Assembly (NCBI GenBank): GCA_949290055.1
Contig: CASEQJ010000013.1
Span: 1-60,565, forward strand
DNA length: 60,565 bases
Direction: 5' to 3'
Source of the DNA: an uncultured Olsenella sp.
GTDB lineage: Bacteria > Actinomycetota > Coriobacteriia > Coriobacteriales > Atopobiaceae
The stretch's first letter is position 1, and each line of letters opens with the position of its first letter. Below the pieces are notes generated by a model. That model had not been told where the DNA came from, did not search any database, and was given only the letters and a program-made list of their open reading frames with translations. Position numbers and translations under genes: made by a program. Below, in pieces: positions 17,110 to 26,399 of the stretch.

Positions 17110-18168
17110 CTAGCGCTCCTCGGGGTAGACGACGCCCCAGTCGGCGCGAAGGCGCGTCATGAGCTCCATGACGTCGGACGCATAGTCGAGAAGAACGCGC
17201 TTCTCGGCATTCCCCGCCACCGCGGCCTCGAGATCGGCCATCTCGTAGCACAGGGCGTAGGCCTCCTCGCCGGCGGCGACCTCCTCGGCGCGGCCGTCGT
17301 CGGTCCAGACTATGGTCGCGCGGTCGGCGCGGGGGTAGCCCGTCACCTCGAGGTAGCAGCGGTCGAACGCGATCACGGCGCGCTTGGGCTGCTTGGCGTG
17401 CAGCGTGAGCGACACCACGCCGAGCTGGCCCTCGGCGTTGCGACAGACGATGCCGCCCTCCTCGTCCACGCCGCTCGCAGCGAGGTTACCGAGCGAGACC
17501 ACCTCGGTGGGCTGGCTCTCCATGAAGGCGCGCATTATGGTGAGCGCGTAGACGCCAATGTCGAGCAGCGCGCCGCCGGCAAGGGCGGGGTTGAAGAAGC
17601 GGCTCGAGTAGTCGCCGTACTCGCGGAAGCTGCCAAAGTTGACCTGCGCGAGCCTCATGCGGCCGAACTCGCCCGCGCGGGCGCGGCGCAGCAGCTCGGC
17701 ATAGAGCGGCATGTGCAGGATCGTCGTGGCGTCCATGAGGACCACGCCGTTCTTCTCGGCCAGCTCGCGAGCCTCGTCGAGCTCGGCGGAGTTCAGCGTG
17801 ATCGACTTCTCGCAGAGCACGTGCTTGCCCGCAGCGAGGGCGCCGCGCAGGTAGCGAATGTGCGTGTTGTGCGGGGTGGTGACGTAGACGGCGTCCACCT
17901 CGGGGTCGGCGTAGAGCTCCTCGACGCTGTCATAGACGCGCTCGACGCCGTGGCGCTCCGCGAAGGCAACGGCCTTCTCGCGCGTGCGGTTGGCGACGCC
18001 GTGAATGCGCCGACCGGCGAGGGCGAGCGCCTCCGCCATCTGGTTGGCGATCACGCCGCAGCCAATGACGGCCCAGGTGAGCTGCGGTGCGGTGAAAATA
18101 TCATTGGGAAACGGACGGTTCTTCACGGCCTCGTAGGCGGCAGCGGCGGCGGTGGCGGCGTCGGGCAT
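17110..18168 (-). CDS. Gfo/Idh/MocA family oxidoreductase
   Basis: A 352-residue NAD(P)-dependent sugar or polyol dehydrogenase-like protein. The start MPDAATAAAAA at 18166-18168 is chosen because upstream codons run through the promoter region. A Rossmann fold TWAVIGCGVIANQMAEAL is followed by VTTPHNTHIRYL and the conserved EKSITLN (catalytic Lys). The C-domain contains GGALLDIGVYALTIM. The substrate is unknown. Its place between nanE and a DeoR regulator suggests an amino-sugar or related carbohydrate. Confidence 0.87.
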   Translation of the reverse strand: MPDAATAAAAAYEAVKNRPFPNDIFTAPQLTWAVIGCGVIANQMAEALALAGRRIHGVANRTREKAVAFAERHGVERVYDSVEELYADPEVDAVYVTTPHNTHIRYLRGALAAGKHVLCEKSITLNSAELDEARELAEKNGVVLMDATTILHMPLYAELLRRARAGEFGRMRLAQVNFGSFREYGDYSSRFFNPALAGGALLDIGVYALTIMRAFMESQPTEVVSLGNLAASGVDEEGGIVCRNAEGQLGVVSLTLHAKQPKRAVIAFDRCYLEVTGYPRADRATIVWTDDGRAEEVAAGEEAYALCYEMADLEAAVAGNAEKRVLLDYASDVMELMTRLRADWGVVYPEER

Positions 18169-18274
18169 GGGGCGGGCTCCCTTCTCGCGGGCTCTTGTCG
18201 CCCTGATTGTAGCGCTTTCTGTCAGAATATTCCATAAGTTGCCAAAAGCTTTCAAGTCCCGCCATGGCGGATTC

Positions 18275-18355
18275 GGTTAACGCGCTCGATCAAGCACAGC
18301 GATTTATATTCGCAGGTAAAAATAACGCACTTGCACGATTGAGCGCGTTATTCCG
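18275..18355. repeat. Structured element C, copy 1 (AATAACGC repeats)
   Basis: Two TAACGC boxes at 18278 and 18323 (45 bases apart) and an inverted GCGTTA at 18345, enclosing ATATTC and CAGG words. The outer arms AACGCGCTC and GAGCGCGTT pair. Copy 2 at 30953-31034 has identical spacing (45 and 22) and the same ATATTC/CAGG core but different arm sequences that still pair. It lies between nanE and the oxidoreductase gene. Confidence 0.8.
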
Positions 18356-18391
18356 TGGGAGGGGGAGGGGACGAGAAGAACGCGCCCCCTG

Positions 18392-19081
18392 TCACTCCCC
18401 CGTCTCCGCCGCGAACCAGCTCGTAATCGTGGTGGGGTGCGTGATCGCAGTGCCCACGACGACCGCCCAGGCGCCGGCGTCGAGGGCGGCGCGCACGTCG
18501 GCCGGCGTGTGGACGTGCCCCTCGCAGACGATCGGCACCTCGGGGAACTCCTCGACGGCGGCACGCAGGAGCGGCAGGTCGGGACCGTCGTCGAGCGCCG
18601 TCCCGGCCGCGGCCCGACCGTGCGAGAGCGTCGTCGAGACCAGCTCGCAGCCGGCGGCCACGCCGCGGCGAATGTCCTCGATCGTGGCGCAGTCGGCCAT
18701 GAGGGCGACGTCGGTCGCCGCGCGCACGCCGGCCACGACCTCCTCGAACGTCCGGCCGTCCGGACGCGGGCGGTCCGTGGCGTCAAGGGCCACCACGTCG
18801 GCGCCGGCACTCGCGCAGGCGAGCGCATGGCGCAGTGTGGGCGTTATGAAGACGCCCTCGTGGCCCTCCTTCCACAGGCCGATTACCGGCACCTCCACGC
18901 GCCCCTTGATCGCCGCGATATCGGCGAGGCCCTGGCAGCGGATTGCGGCGGCGCCGCCCAGCTCGCAGGCGCGCGCCATCTGGGCCATCGTCTCGGGGTG
19001 GCGCAGCGGCTCGCCCGGATAGGCCTGGACGCTCACGACGAGCCGCCCGCGCAGGGCGGCGGCAATGGGGTGGGCGGTCAT
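18392..19081 (-). CDS. nanE: N-acetylmannosamine-6-phosphate 2-epimerase
   Basis: A 229-residue TIM-barrel enzyme converting ManNAc-6-P to GlcNAc-6-P in sialic acid or ManNAc use. The start MTAHPIAAALRG is one base after the uvrC stop. Signatures are VVSVQAYPGEPLR, AAAIRCQGLADI, VIGLWKEGHEGVFITPT, DVVALDATDRPRP and the C-terminal EGHVHTPADVRAALDAGAWAVVVGTAITHP. No lyase or kinase gene (nanA, nanK) is nearby, so the upstream steps must be encoded elsewhere. Confidence 0.92.
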   Translation of the reverse strand: MTAHPIAAALRGRLVVSVQAYPGEPLRHPETMAQMARACELGGAAAIRCQGLADIAAIKGRVEVPVIGLWKEGHEGVFITPTLRHALACASAGADVVALDATDRPRPDGRTFEEVVAGVRAATDVALMADCATIEDIRRGVAAGCELVSTTLSHGRAAAGTALDDGPDLPLLRAAVEEFPEVPIVCEGHVHTPADVRAALDAGAWAVVVGTAITHPTTITSWFAAETGE

Positions 19082-19082
19082 G

Positions 19083-21023
19083 CTACTCCCCTTCCACGGG
19101 TTTCTCGGCCAGCTCCTCCGCGGCGCGCAGGGCCCGCCAGACGGCATGCGCCACCTCGGCGGGCACGCCCGGGGTGGCGGCGATCTCCTCCTCGCTCGCG
19201 GCGCGCAGGCGCTTCATGGAGCCAAAGCGCCTCATGAGGGCGCGCCGGCGCTTGGGCCCAACGCCCGGCACGTCGTCGATCGCAGAGCGCGTCATGGCCT
19301 TGTCGCGGAGCTCCCGGTGGAACGTGATCGCAAAGCGGTGGGACTCGTCGCGCACCTGCTTGATCAGGTAGAGCGAGGGCGAGCCGGAGGGCAGCACGAC
19401 CGGCGTGTCGTCCCAGGGCACGAAGATCTCCTCGTCGGACTTGGCCAGGCCGCAGACCGGTATGTCCAGCCCCAGCTCCTCGAGCTGCGCCATGGCGGCC
19501 GTGAGCTGCGGCTTGCCGCCGTCCACGACGAGCAGGTCGGGACGGCTGCCAAAGCGCTCGTCGGCCATGCGCTCGGGTGCGTAGCGCCGGCCCAGCACCT
19601 CGGACATGCTCACGAAGTCGTTGGCCTCGGTGAGCGGCGTCTGGATCTTGAAGCGGCGGTACTGCGACTTGTCCGGCCGCCCGTTGGTGAAGACCACCAT
19701 GGAGGCCACGGTGAAGTGGCCGTGGAGGGTGGATATGTCAAAGCACTCGATCCGCAGGGGCGGCGCGTCCAGCGCAAGGGCGCTCTCCAGCTGCAGGAGC
19801 GCCTGGTTCGTGCGGTCGTCGGCGTAGCCGGTCTTGACCATGTAGCGCATGAGGGCGTGACGCGCGTTGGCCGAGGCCATGTCGAGCAGGTGGCGCTTCT
19901 CGCCGCGCTGCGGACGGTGGAGGCGCACGTTGTGGCCGCGCTTCTCGGCAAGCCAGCCCTCTATGACCTCGGCGTCGGCGAGCGCGCAGTCGAGGTCCAC
20001 CTCGGCGGGAACGTCGGCCGTCTCGTCGTAGTAGCGCTTGACGAAGCCGGAGACCAGCTCCTCCTCGCCCACGTCAAGGCCCTTGTCGAGAATGAACTCC
20101 ACGGAGCGCACCGTGCGACCCTCGCGCACGCAGAAGACGCAGGCGCAGCTGATCGTCTCCTCGCGGTAGACGCCGATCAGGTCCGCACTCACGTTGGACG
20201 AGAAGACCACCTGCTGGCGGTCGTCAAGCGCGTCCAGGCCGTCAAGGCGCGCCTTGAGGCGCCCCGCGCGCTCGAAGTCCAGGTTTGCCGCCGCCTCGCG
20301 CATTTGCTCGGTCAGCTCGCCCACGATCTGGCGGCGGTTGCCGGAAAGGAAGCTCTCGACCTGGCGCACGTGGCGCGCGTACTCCACGGTGTCGATCATG
20401 CCCGCGCACACGCCGGGGCCGCGTCCCACGTGGTAGTCGAAGCAGGGGCGGCAGCGCTGCGCGAGGACCAGGTTGGCCACCGCCGCCTGCGCGGGATCGC
20501 GGTCCAAGATCCGCTTGGCGCGCTTCCACTCCGCGCAGGTGGCAAGGCAGATCGGCACCACCTTGCGCAGCGTGTCTATGGTCTCGCGCGCGGCGCGGGC
20601 GTCGGTGTAGGGACCGAAGTAGCGCGTGCCCTTGCGGTGCCTCTCGCGCGTGTACTTGATCGCCGGGAAGACGTCGGACTCGGTTATGGCTATGAAGGGG
20701 TAGCTCTTGTCGTCCTTGTAGTCGACGTTGAAGTAGGGGTGGTACTGGGCGATCAGGTTGCGCTCCAGCACGAGCGCCTCGTGCTCGGAGCCCACGACCA
20801 CGTAGTCGAAGTCGCGGACCACCTGCATCATGAGCGGGATCTTCTCGCGCTCGTCGGAAAGCGTCACGTACTGGCGCATGCGGGCGCGCAGGCTCTTGGC
20901 CTTGCCCACGTAGACGACCTCGCCGTGCGCGTCCTTCCACAGGTAGCAGCCGGGCTCGGTCGGGACCTGCGCCACGCGCGCGGCGAGGGTGGCGAGGTGG
21001 TCGTCTGTCTCGCGGGGCGTCAC
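19083..21023 (-). CDS. uvrC: Excinuclease ABC subunit C
   Basis: A 646-residue nuclease of nucleotide excision repair that incises both sides of a lesion marked by UvrAB. The N-terminal GIY-YIG domain reads GCYLWKDAHGEVVYVGKAKSLRARMRQY. Next come the UVR motif (AAANLDFERAGRLKARL) and the RNase H-like nuclease domain (ECFDISTLHGH, DLLVVDGGKPQL). The C-terminal helix-hairpin-helix is IDDVPGVGPKRRRALMRRFGS. The GTG start overlaps the preceding stop as GTGA. uvrA and uvrB are elsewhere in the window. Confidence 0.96.
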   Translation of the reverse strand: MTPRETDDHLATLAARVAQVPTEPGCYLWKDAHGEVVYVGKAKSLRARMRQYVTLSDEREKIPLMMQVVRDFDYVVVGSEHEALVLERNLIAQYHPYFNVDYKDDKSYPFIAITESDVFPAIKYTRERHRKGTRYFGPYTDARAARETIDTLRKVVPICLATCAEWKRAKRILDRDPAQAAVANLVLAQRCRPCFDYHVGRGPGVCAGMIDTVEYARHVRQVESFLSGNRRQIVGELTEQMREAAANLDFERAGRLKARLDGLDALDDRQQVVFSSNVSADLIGVYREETISCACVFCVREGRTVRSVEFILDKGLDVGEEELVSGFVKRYYDETADVPAEVDLDCALADAEVIEGWLAEKRGHNVRLHRPQRGEKRHLLDMASANARHALMRYMVKTGYADDRTNQALLQLESALALDAPPLRIECFDISTLHGHFTVASMVVFTNGRPDKSQYRRFKIQTPLTEANDFVSMSEVLGRRYAPERMADERFGSRPDLLVVDGGKPQLTAAMAQLEELGLDIPVCGLAKSDEEIFVPWDDTPVVLPSGSPSLYLIKQVRDESHRFAITFHRELRDKAMTRSAIDDVPGVGPKRRRALMRRFGSMKRLRAASEEEIAATPGVPAEVAHAVWRALRAAEELAEKPVEGE

Positions 21024-22231
21024 GACGGTCCCTGGCGCCCGGCCGCCCGGGTGACGATCTCGGCTATGCGGGCGGCGTCCTCGACGCTGACGTCAGTGGG
21101 AAGCGTCACGGCACCGGCGGAGCAGCGCTCCGTGACGGGCAACGCACCCCTCTCGGGAAGGCGGTAGGCGGAGGCGTCCACGGCTCCGGGATAGAGCAGC
21201 GGTCGGTACCAGGGACGCGCATAGAAGCCGGCCGCGCACACGTCGCGAACGGCTTGGTCGGCGCGCTCGGAGGTGGCGAGAAACACGGGGAAGACGAGGA
21301 GCGGCTGGTCAAAGTCCGCGGTTATGGCGCGGGGCACCTCCACGGGCGCCTCGGCGTCGGCGCTGAGCGGGGCGGCCGCGAAGGCCGAGACGTAGGCCCT
21401 GACGGCGGCGGAGCGCTGGGACAGCTGGGCGTCTGCCGAGGAGAGCTCCTCGAGCGCATGGGCGCACGCCCACTCGTCCGGCGCGGAGGGAGCGCCCGAG
21501 ACGCCCCCGGCGCGCTCCGTGTCGGAGACAGCCGGCTCGAACAGGCCGAGCCGCTCGAGAGCACCGCGCAGACCGCGGGCCGCGCCGCGCGGAAGCCGGT
21601 TCAGGACGCGAATCTCGTTGCGATAGAGCCTCATGGCCCGACGCCGGGCCGCGGTGGGGGCGGGAAGGGAGTCAATCGCGGAGGAGATCGCGGTGCGCAG
21701 GCCCTCCTCCATGCGCGGGCTCACCCACAGGGCGCCGCCAAAGCTCGTCCGGAGCATCTTCTCAACGCCGAAGGAGTGCACGGACACGTCCGCGAGCGGG
21801 GCGCCGGAGGCGTCCGTGGCCATGCGGCCAACGCAGTGCGCGCAGTCCTCGACGAGAAGGGCTCCGGCGCCGTGGGCAGCGCGGGCGAGCGCCGCGGCGT
21901 CGGTGACATCGACGATGCCGTAGGTGTTCTGCAGCACCACCGCCCGCGCGTCCGCGGGCAGGGAGAGGCGCGCGACGTCGAGTGCGAGCGAGCGCAGGGA
22001 GAGGTCGGCGTAGACGGGGTCGAGCCCGGAGGAGACTATCGGGTCGACCGCGGTGCAGCAGGTGTAGGGCTGCGTGACCACGGAGCCCTCGCCGAGGGTG
22101 CGACGAATCGCCTCGAAGGCGGCAAGCATGCCGTAGCGCGCCTTGAGGACGAGGTGCCACTCCTCCGCCCTTGTGCCCGTGCGACGGGCGAGCTCCTCCC
22201 TCAGGGCCGCCGCGCTCTTCTCGTCACTCAT
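21020..22231 (-). CDS. DegT/DnrJ/EryC1-type PLP-dependent enzyme
   Basis: 403 residues, fold type I PLP enzyme of the sugar/amino-acid aminotransferase type. The start MSDEKSAAALREELARR at 22229-22231 is preferred to a long GC-rich extension. Features are VVTQPYTCCTAVDP, LVEDCAHCVGRMA (Asp contacting PLP) and SFGVEKMLRTSFGG, whose Lys should form the Schiff base. The substrate is unknown. It sits downstream of a D-aspartate-ligase-like protein and a FemAB protein, and its stop overlaps the uvrC start, so it may make or modify an amino acid for wall assembly. Confidence 0.75.
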   Translation of the reverse strand: MSDEKSAAALREELARRTGTRAEEWHLVLKARYGMLAAFEAIRRTLGEGSVVTQPYTCCTAVDPIVSSGLDPVYADLSLRSLALDVARLSLPADARAVVLQNTYGIVDVTDAAALARAAHGAGALLVEDCAHCVGRMATDASGAPLADVSVHSFGVEKMLRTSFGGALWVSPRMEEGLRTAISSAIDSLPAPTAARRRAMRLYRNEIRVLNRLPRGAARGLRGALERLGLFEPAVSDTERAGGVSGAPSAPDEWACAHALEELSSADAQLSQRSAAVRAYVSAFAAAPLSADAEAPVEVPRAITADFDQPLLVFPVFLATSERADQAVRDVCAAGFYARPWYRPLLYPGAVDASAYRLPERGALPVTERCSAGAVTLPTDVSVEDAARIAEIVTRAAGRQGPS

Positions 22232-22253
22232 GGCACTCCCCCCCTCGGCGCCC

Positions 22254-23495
22254 TCAGGCGTCCAGCTCGCGGTTGCCGAAGTAGCGGCGGTAGTCGTCGA
22301 TGTAGCGCAGCCACAGCTTGCCCATGGCAATGAGGCGCCTCGGGTCGCGGTCCCCCGCGCCGAAGAGCGTGGTCCCCACCTTGCCCTCGCGCATGAGCTC
22401 GAGAGCCCGGCGCTTGTCGGGCGAGTCGGGGGTGTAGCGCCTGAAGACGCTGCGAGGTATGCCAAGCCACAGCACCTCGTCGAAGGCGCGGACGGGCTCG
22501 AGCACGCCGCCGTCAACGAAGTCGTCCACGGCGTACTGGGCGAGGTTGTTCCCGGAGAGCGTGGCAAAGAAGCTGCTGCGCCCGGCACGCGGGTTGACCT
22601 CGAAGAGGCGATACGAGCCGTCGCGCTCGTCGTACTTCATGTCTATATTGAAGAAGCCGCGGTACGGAACGCCGCGCATGAACTTCTCGACCATGTCGTA
22701 GATGCCGTCGTCGCCGTAGGAGAGAATGGCAGCGTAGTTGCCGATCGCCATGGGCGAGTAGTCCTCGAGCAGCGGGTGGCCGAGCGCCACGAGCGAGACC
22801 GTCCCGTCCTCGCGCACGTAGCCGTTGACCACGCGCATGCGGTCGTCGTCGCCGGGAACGAAGTCCTGAACGATCATCTTTCCGGGGTAGCCGGCCTCGT
22901 AGACGAGCGCCGCGGTCCTCTCGAGCTGGGCACGGCCGGAGAGCACGTAGGCCTTCTTCTGGCCCTCGAAGGGGTGCGCGCGATAGGCTGCCGGGTCCGA
23001 GGGCTTGAGCACATACGGGGCGCCAAAGGGCAGCTCGGGGACCTCGGGGCCCGAAATGGCAACGGTGCGGGGGTGGGCGACGCCGGTCTTCTCGCACTGC
23101 TTGTAGAAGGTCGCCTTGTCGAGAAGCCCCTCGATCACCTCGGGCTCGGGGCAGACGCAGGCGTACACCGGGTCGAGCCGGTGCTTCACGCGGGCGAGAA
23201 GGAGCGCGTAGTCGTCCCCGCAGGGAACAACGAGCGCGACCTTGCCGGCATAGCGTCCGGCGTCGGCGTTGAGGACCTCGACGAAGCGGTCCGGATCGGA
23301 GAAGTCGGGGTCTATGCGCACCTCAATGAACTTGGAGTGAGAGGTGGGCGTGAGCGGGAACGTGCCGTACACGACGCTCGTAACCCCGTAGCGCTCGTAG
23401 AAGGCGCGGGCCATTCCGTAGCCCGCGATCTCCGTTCCCAGGAGAACGGGGACGAAGGGGCGGCTCGCGGGAGCTTTTGAGAGGTTAGCTGGCAT
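22254..23495 (-). CDS. ATP-grasp ligase resembling D-aspartate ligase (Asl-like)
   Basis: 413 residues. The N-terminal domain PVLLGTEIAGYGMARAFYERYG is followed by an ATP-grasp fold with YVLKPSD, KMIVQDFVPGDDDRMRV, GHPLLEDYSP, FNIDMKYDERDGSYRLFEVNPRAGRSSF (metal and ATP ligands) and NLAQYAVDDF. From memory of the family this closely follows the enterococcal enzyme that attaches D-aspartate to the peptidoglycan lysine; no search was possible. The start ATG overlaps the upstream FemAB gene by 11 bases, giving a FemAB / ATP-grasp / PLP-enzyme operon. An aspartate racemase gene 3 kb away could supply D-Asp. Confidence 0.75.
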   Translation of the reverse strand: MPANLSKAPASRPFVPVLLGTEIAGYGMARAFYERYGVTSVVYGTFPLTPTSHSKFIEVRIDPDFSDPDRFVEVLNADAGRYAGKVALVVPCGDDYALLLARVKHRLDPVYACVCPEPEVIEGLLDKATFYKQCEKTGVAHPRTVAISGPEVPELPFGAPYVLKPSDPAAYRAHPFEGQKKAYVLSGRAQLERTAALVYEAGYPGKMIVQDFVPGDDDRMRVVNGYVREDGTVSLVALGHPLLEDYSPMAIGNYAAILSYGDDGIYDMVEKFMRGVPYRGFFNIDMKYDERDGSYRLFEVNPRAGRSSFFATLSGNNLAQYAVDDFVDGGVLEPVRAFDEVLWLGIPRSVFRRYTPDSPDKRRALELMREGKVGTTLFGAGDRDPRRLIAMGKLWLRYIDDYRRYFGNRELDA

Positions 23496-24525
23496 GTGCG
23501 ACCTTCCCCTTCTCCCCCGCGGGGCTCGAGGACTTCCTGTCCCTCAGGCGCTTTACCCTCACGAGGGCGCCGTAGAGGTGCAGGCGGAGCGGCAGGTCCC
23601 TGTCCGGGGCCACCGGGACGGTCTCCTTGGAGAACTTGGTCTTGAACTTGTTGAGCGTGAGCATGTCCGGGTAGCGGTCGGAGCCGATGCCCATGAGGTC
23701 AAAGGCGGCGACACCGAGCCCCGCGAGCGTCTGGCACTCGAAGAACACGAGCTTGTCGGTGGCGTAGGCGCGCACGGAACCGCTCTTCGAGGCGGCGTAG
23801 TAGTGGACCGAGAGCCCCTCGTAGAGGGTGTCAATGGCCCAGGTCACCAGCTCCCCGTCTATGCGGCCCGCAAACACGCGGCAATGCTCGGCGCCGAGGG
23901 TCCTGATCAGGTTCTGGAAGTACTCGAGCGGCGCGCAGGAGAAGCCGTCGCGCTCCGCGGTCTCCCGCATGAGGGCGTGGTACTCCTCGAAGGACGCAAT
24001 GGCGCGCTCGGTCTCGTCAGCGCACTCGACGGGGCTCTCGCGAAGGGCCTTGCGAACGTCACGACGACCGCGGGGCTTCATGCGGGCGAGGATCTCCTCG
24101 TCACCGCCCGTGAGGTCCACGACGACGGTGGTGTCGTACGGGAGCGTCGAGAGGGTGTCGCAGCAGCGATCGAGCTCCGGACCGACGGCAAGACGCACGA
24201 AGACCTGCTTCTTGTCGCGCTTGTGAAGGTGTGCGGCGAGCACGGCGAGCGCCTCGTCGACCTCGGCGTCGGTGGGGTCGCCCACCCACACCGGGGCATG
24301 GTGCGCGCGCAGGTAGCGGTAGCCGTGGGTCTCGTATTGAATGAAGGAGACAAAGCCGACGGGGGCGCCGTCGCGGACGAGCTCGCATGCCCCCCACGGG
24401 GAGCGGCCGGGGACGGTCGCCTCGAATCGCGACCAGAGCTCGGTCTGCTCAATGGGAAGCGTCAGGCCCGCCGCGCGGGCGCCCTGCTCCATCTGCTCAA
24501 ACGTAAGGTCCCTGACCTCAATCAC
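23485..24525 (-). CDS. FemAB/FemX family peptidoglycan aminoacyltransferase
   Basis: 346 residues. The enzymes use aminoacyl-tRNA to add amino acids to the stem-peptide bridge on the inner face of the membrane. Two GNAT-like halves are visible: YRYLRAHHAPVWVGDPTD and MKPRGRRDVRKALRESPVE in the first, YHALMRETAERDGFSCAPLEYFQNLI and HYYAASKSG with DLMGIGSDRYPD in the second. A GTG at 24525 gives the best spacing from GGAG; a GTG three codons upstream is the alternative. The lysine-rich C-terminal tail overlaps the ATP-grasp start. The amino acid added is not known. Confidence 0.85.
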   Translation of the reverse strand: MIEVRDLTFEQMEQGARAAGLTLPIEQTELWSRFEATVPGRSPWGACELVRDGAPVGFVSFIQYETHGYRYLRAHHAPVWVGDPTDAEVDEALAVLAAHLHKRDKKQVFVRLAVGPELDRCCDTLSTLPYDTTVVVDLTGGDEEILARMKPRGRRDVRKALRESPVECADETERAIASFEEYHALMRETAERDGFSCAPLEYFQNLIRTLGAEHCRVFAGRIDGELVTWAIDTLYEGLSVHYYAASKSGSVRAYATDKLVFFECQTLAGLGVAAFDLMGIGSDRYPDMLTLNKFKTKFSKETVPVAPDRDLPLRLHLYGALVRVKRLRDRKSSSPAGEKGKVAHAS

Positions 24526-24631
24526 TTGGCACACGCTCCGTTTCCGCTCGTTTCATAGACGACATGCGCATCCCCGGCCAACAGCAGGAGACGCGCATGT
24601 CAATCACGCACAAGTCCCGATAGGGGGCCCA

Positions 24632-25852
24632 CTACAGAATCGACCCGCCGCCAATGAAGCCCGTGTCGTAGTAGATGCCCGTAATGCAGACGTCGACGCC
24701 GTTGGCGTGGATCACCTGGTTGCCTCCAATGTACATGGCGACGTGATAGGTGCTGGCACCGCCGTTGTAGGAGTAGAACACGAGGTCGCCCACGCTCAGG
24801 TTGGCGGGGTTGGTCGTCCACGTGCCACTGTTGCGGACCCTGGGGTACATGCCGGAGCCCTGGGAGCGCGGAATGCTGACGCCCGCCTGGCCATACGCCC
24901 ACCACACCAGGCCCGAGCAGTCAAAGCCCTCGCTGGGGCTGTCCCCGCCGGTGACGTAGTCGACGCCAAGGACGCTCATGGCCGCGTTGACGGCAGCCTG
25001 CTTGGTGGAGCTGGGACGGGAGGGCTTGGACGGCGAGCCGCCACCGCCGCTGGAGGTACCGCCACCGCCGCCGTTGGACGCGCCCCCGCCACCGCCGTTG
25101 GACGTGCCGCCGCCGTTGGACGTGCCGCCTTGGGACTGCTCCTCCTCGCGCTCGGCCTCCATGGCGGCCTCGGCCTCCTGGCGCTGGCGCTCCTCCTCCG
25201 CCTGGCGCTCGGCCTCAAGGGCCTCCTGCACCTCGGTGGAGAGGCTGCTCACATAGCTTGCCTGCTGGTCACGCGCGTCCTGGTAGGAGGCGGCGTTGGC
25301 AGCCAGGGTCTCGGTCTGCTCCTCCTGCTGGGCGCGCTGCTGCTCGAGCTCGCCCATTTGAGCGTTGAGCTCGTCCTGAAGCGTGACGACCTCCTCGACG
25401 AGGCCGCTCAGCGTGTCGGAGAACCTGTTCGCGTAGAACACCCTCGAGGTGAGCTCGTCAAAGGAGCTCGACCCCAGGACGAAGGAGAGGAGACTGCCGT
25501 CGTACTTGTACGTCTCCGTCATCATCGACCCCAGCGCACCGCGGGAGTCGGCGAGCTGCTCCTCGTTCTCCTCGATCTCGGAGGAGAGCGTCTCTATGTT
25601 GGCCTCGGTCTCCTCGAGCTCCGCCTGGGCGATCTCGAGGTCGCGCGTGGCGGACTGAAGCTGGCCCTCAAGGGACTCAAGCTCGGCACGGGCGGAGTCA
25701 AGCTCCGACTGGAGCTCCTGCGAGGTCGCCGCGGAGGCGACAGTGGGGACCGCCGCAACGGAGAAAAGCGAGCCCGCGAGCACGATGCTGAGACCGAGCG
25801 CGCAAACGGAGGAAGGGCGTACGACGGAAGAGTGCTTTGAATCGAATGCCAC
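24632..25852 (-). CDS. Secreted NlpC/P60 peptidoglycan endopeptidase with coiled coil
   Basis: About 406 residues. Signal peptide with hydrophobic ALGLSIVLAGSLFSVAA and cleavage near VASAA. A long coiled coil of Glu/Gln-rich heptads (SQELQSELDSARAELESL onward) is followed by a glycine/serine linker and a C-terminal NlpC/P60 domain with catalytic Cys in FDCSGLVWWAYGQ and His in YHVAMYIGG. It resembles RipA/PcsB-type cell-separation hydrolases whose coiled coil is often held by FtsEX. A GTG at 25852 with GGAAG upstream is preferred to a TTG lying in that ribosome-binding site. Confidence 0.9.
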   Translation of the reverse strand: MAFDSKHSSVVRPSSVCALGLSIVLAGSLFSVAAVPTVASAATSQELQSELDSARAELESLEGQLQSATRDLEIAQAELEETEANIETLSSEIEENEEQLADSRGALGSMMTETYKYDGSLLSFVLGSSSFDELTSRVFYANRFSDTLSGLVEEVVTLQDELNAQMGELEQQRAQQEEQTETLAANAASYQDARDQQASYVSSLSTEVQEALEAERQAEEERQRQEAEAAMEAEREEEQSQGGTSNGGGTSNGGGGGASNGGGGGTSSGGGGSPSKPSRPSSTKQAAVNAAMSVLGVDYVTGGDSPSEGFDCSGLVWWAYGQAGVSIPRSQGSGMYPRVRNSGTWTTNPANLSVGDLVFYSYNGGASTYHVAMYIGGNQVIHANGVDVCITGIYYDTGFIGGGSIL

Positions 25853-25888
25853 GGTTTCTTCCAATCTGGTCAGTAGGTACCGGCCTAG

Positions 25889-25918
25889 ATTCTATTCTTA
25901 CCCCACCGCGACATGCAA
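25889..25918 (-). promoter_or_regulatory. Candidate promoter of the NlpC/P60 gene
   Basis: A -10 TAGAAT at 25889-25894 and a -35 TTGCAT at 25913-25918 with an 18-nt spacer, 37 nt before the start. Confidence 0.4.
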
Positions 25919-25968
25919 ACCGAGGCCTCCGCTTCCACCACGCGTCCATACCTCTTTAAGGGACGAGC

Positions 25969-26286
25969 CTACCTGCGTCTCGCGTCGAGCTCGCCGGCAA
26001 GCTCCTCCACGCTCACGCCGTAGCGCTCGAGGGTGACGAGCAGGTGGTAGACGAGGTCAGCCGCCTCGTAGCGAATGTGGTCGTGGTCTCGGTCCTTGCA
26101 GGCCATGACCACCTCGGTCGCCTCCTCGGTGAGCTTCTTGAGCAGGCTGTCCTCCTTGCCCTGGAGCAGCCGCGCGGTGTAGGAGGCGTCCGCGCTCGCG
26201 TCGCGGCGGCCGTGAATGACCTCCGCCAGCCCGACGATCGTCTCGCCTATGGCCCCGTCCGTCACGTTCTCCGTGCGCTCCCCCAT
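25969..26286 (-). CDS. hisE: Phosphoribosyl-ATP pyrophosphatase
   Basis: A 105-residue enzyme for the second step of histidine synthesis, removing pyrophosphate from PR-ATP. The start MGERTENVTDG has GAGGAGGACTC upstream. An all-alpha MazG-like fold with SYTARLLQGKEDSLLKKLTEEATEVVMACKD (metal-binding Glu residues) and RYEAADLVYHLLVTLERYGV. It is encoded apart from hisI, divergent from an aspartate racemase and about 1.3 kb from the rest of the cluster. Confidence 0.94.
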   Translation of the reverse strand: MGERTENVTDGAIGETIVGLAEVIHGRRDASADASYTARLLQGKEDSLLKKLTEEATEVVMACKDRDHDHIRYEAADLVYHLLVTLERYGVSVEELAGELDARRR

Positions 26287-26399
26287 GAGTCCTCCTCGCT
26301 CGCCTGCCGACCGGCCTAGCATACCCCGGTGGGAGCGGTTCACAACCTCACGACACGCAACCGTTATAGTTGTCTGCGTCGGCGAGCGGAGGGAAGAGA

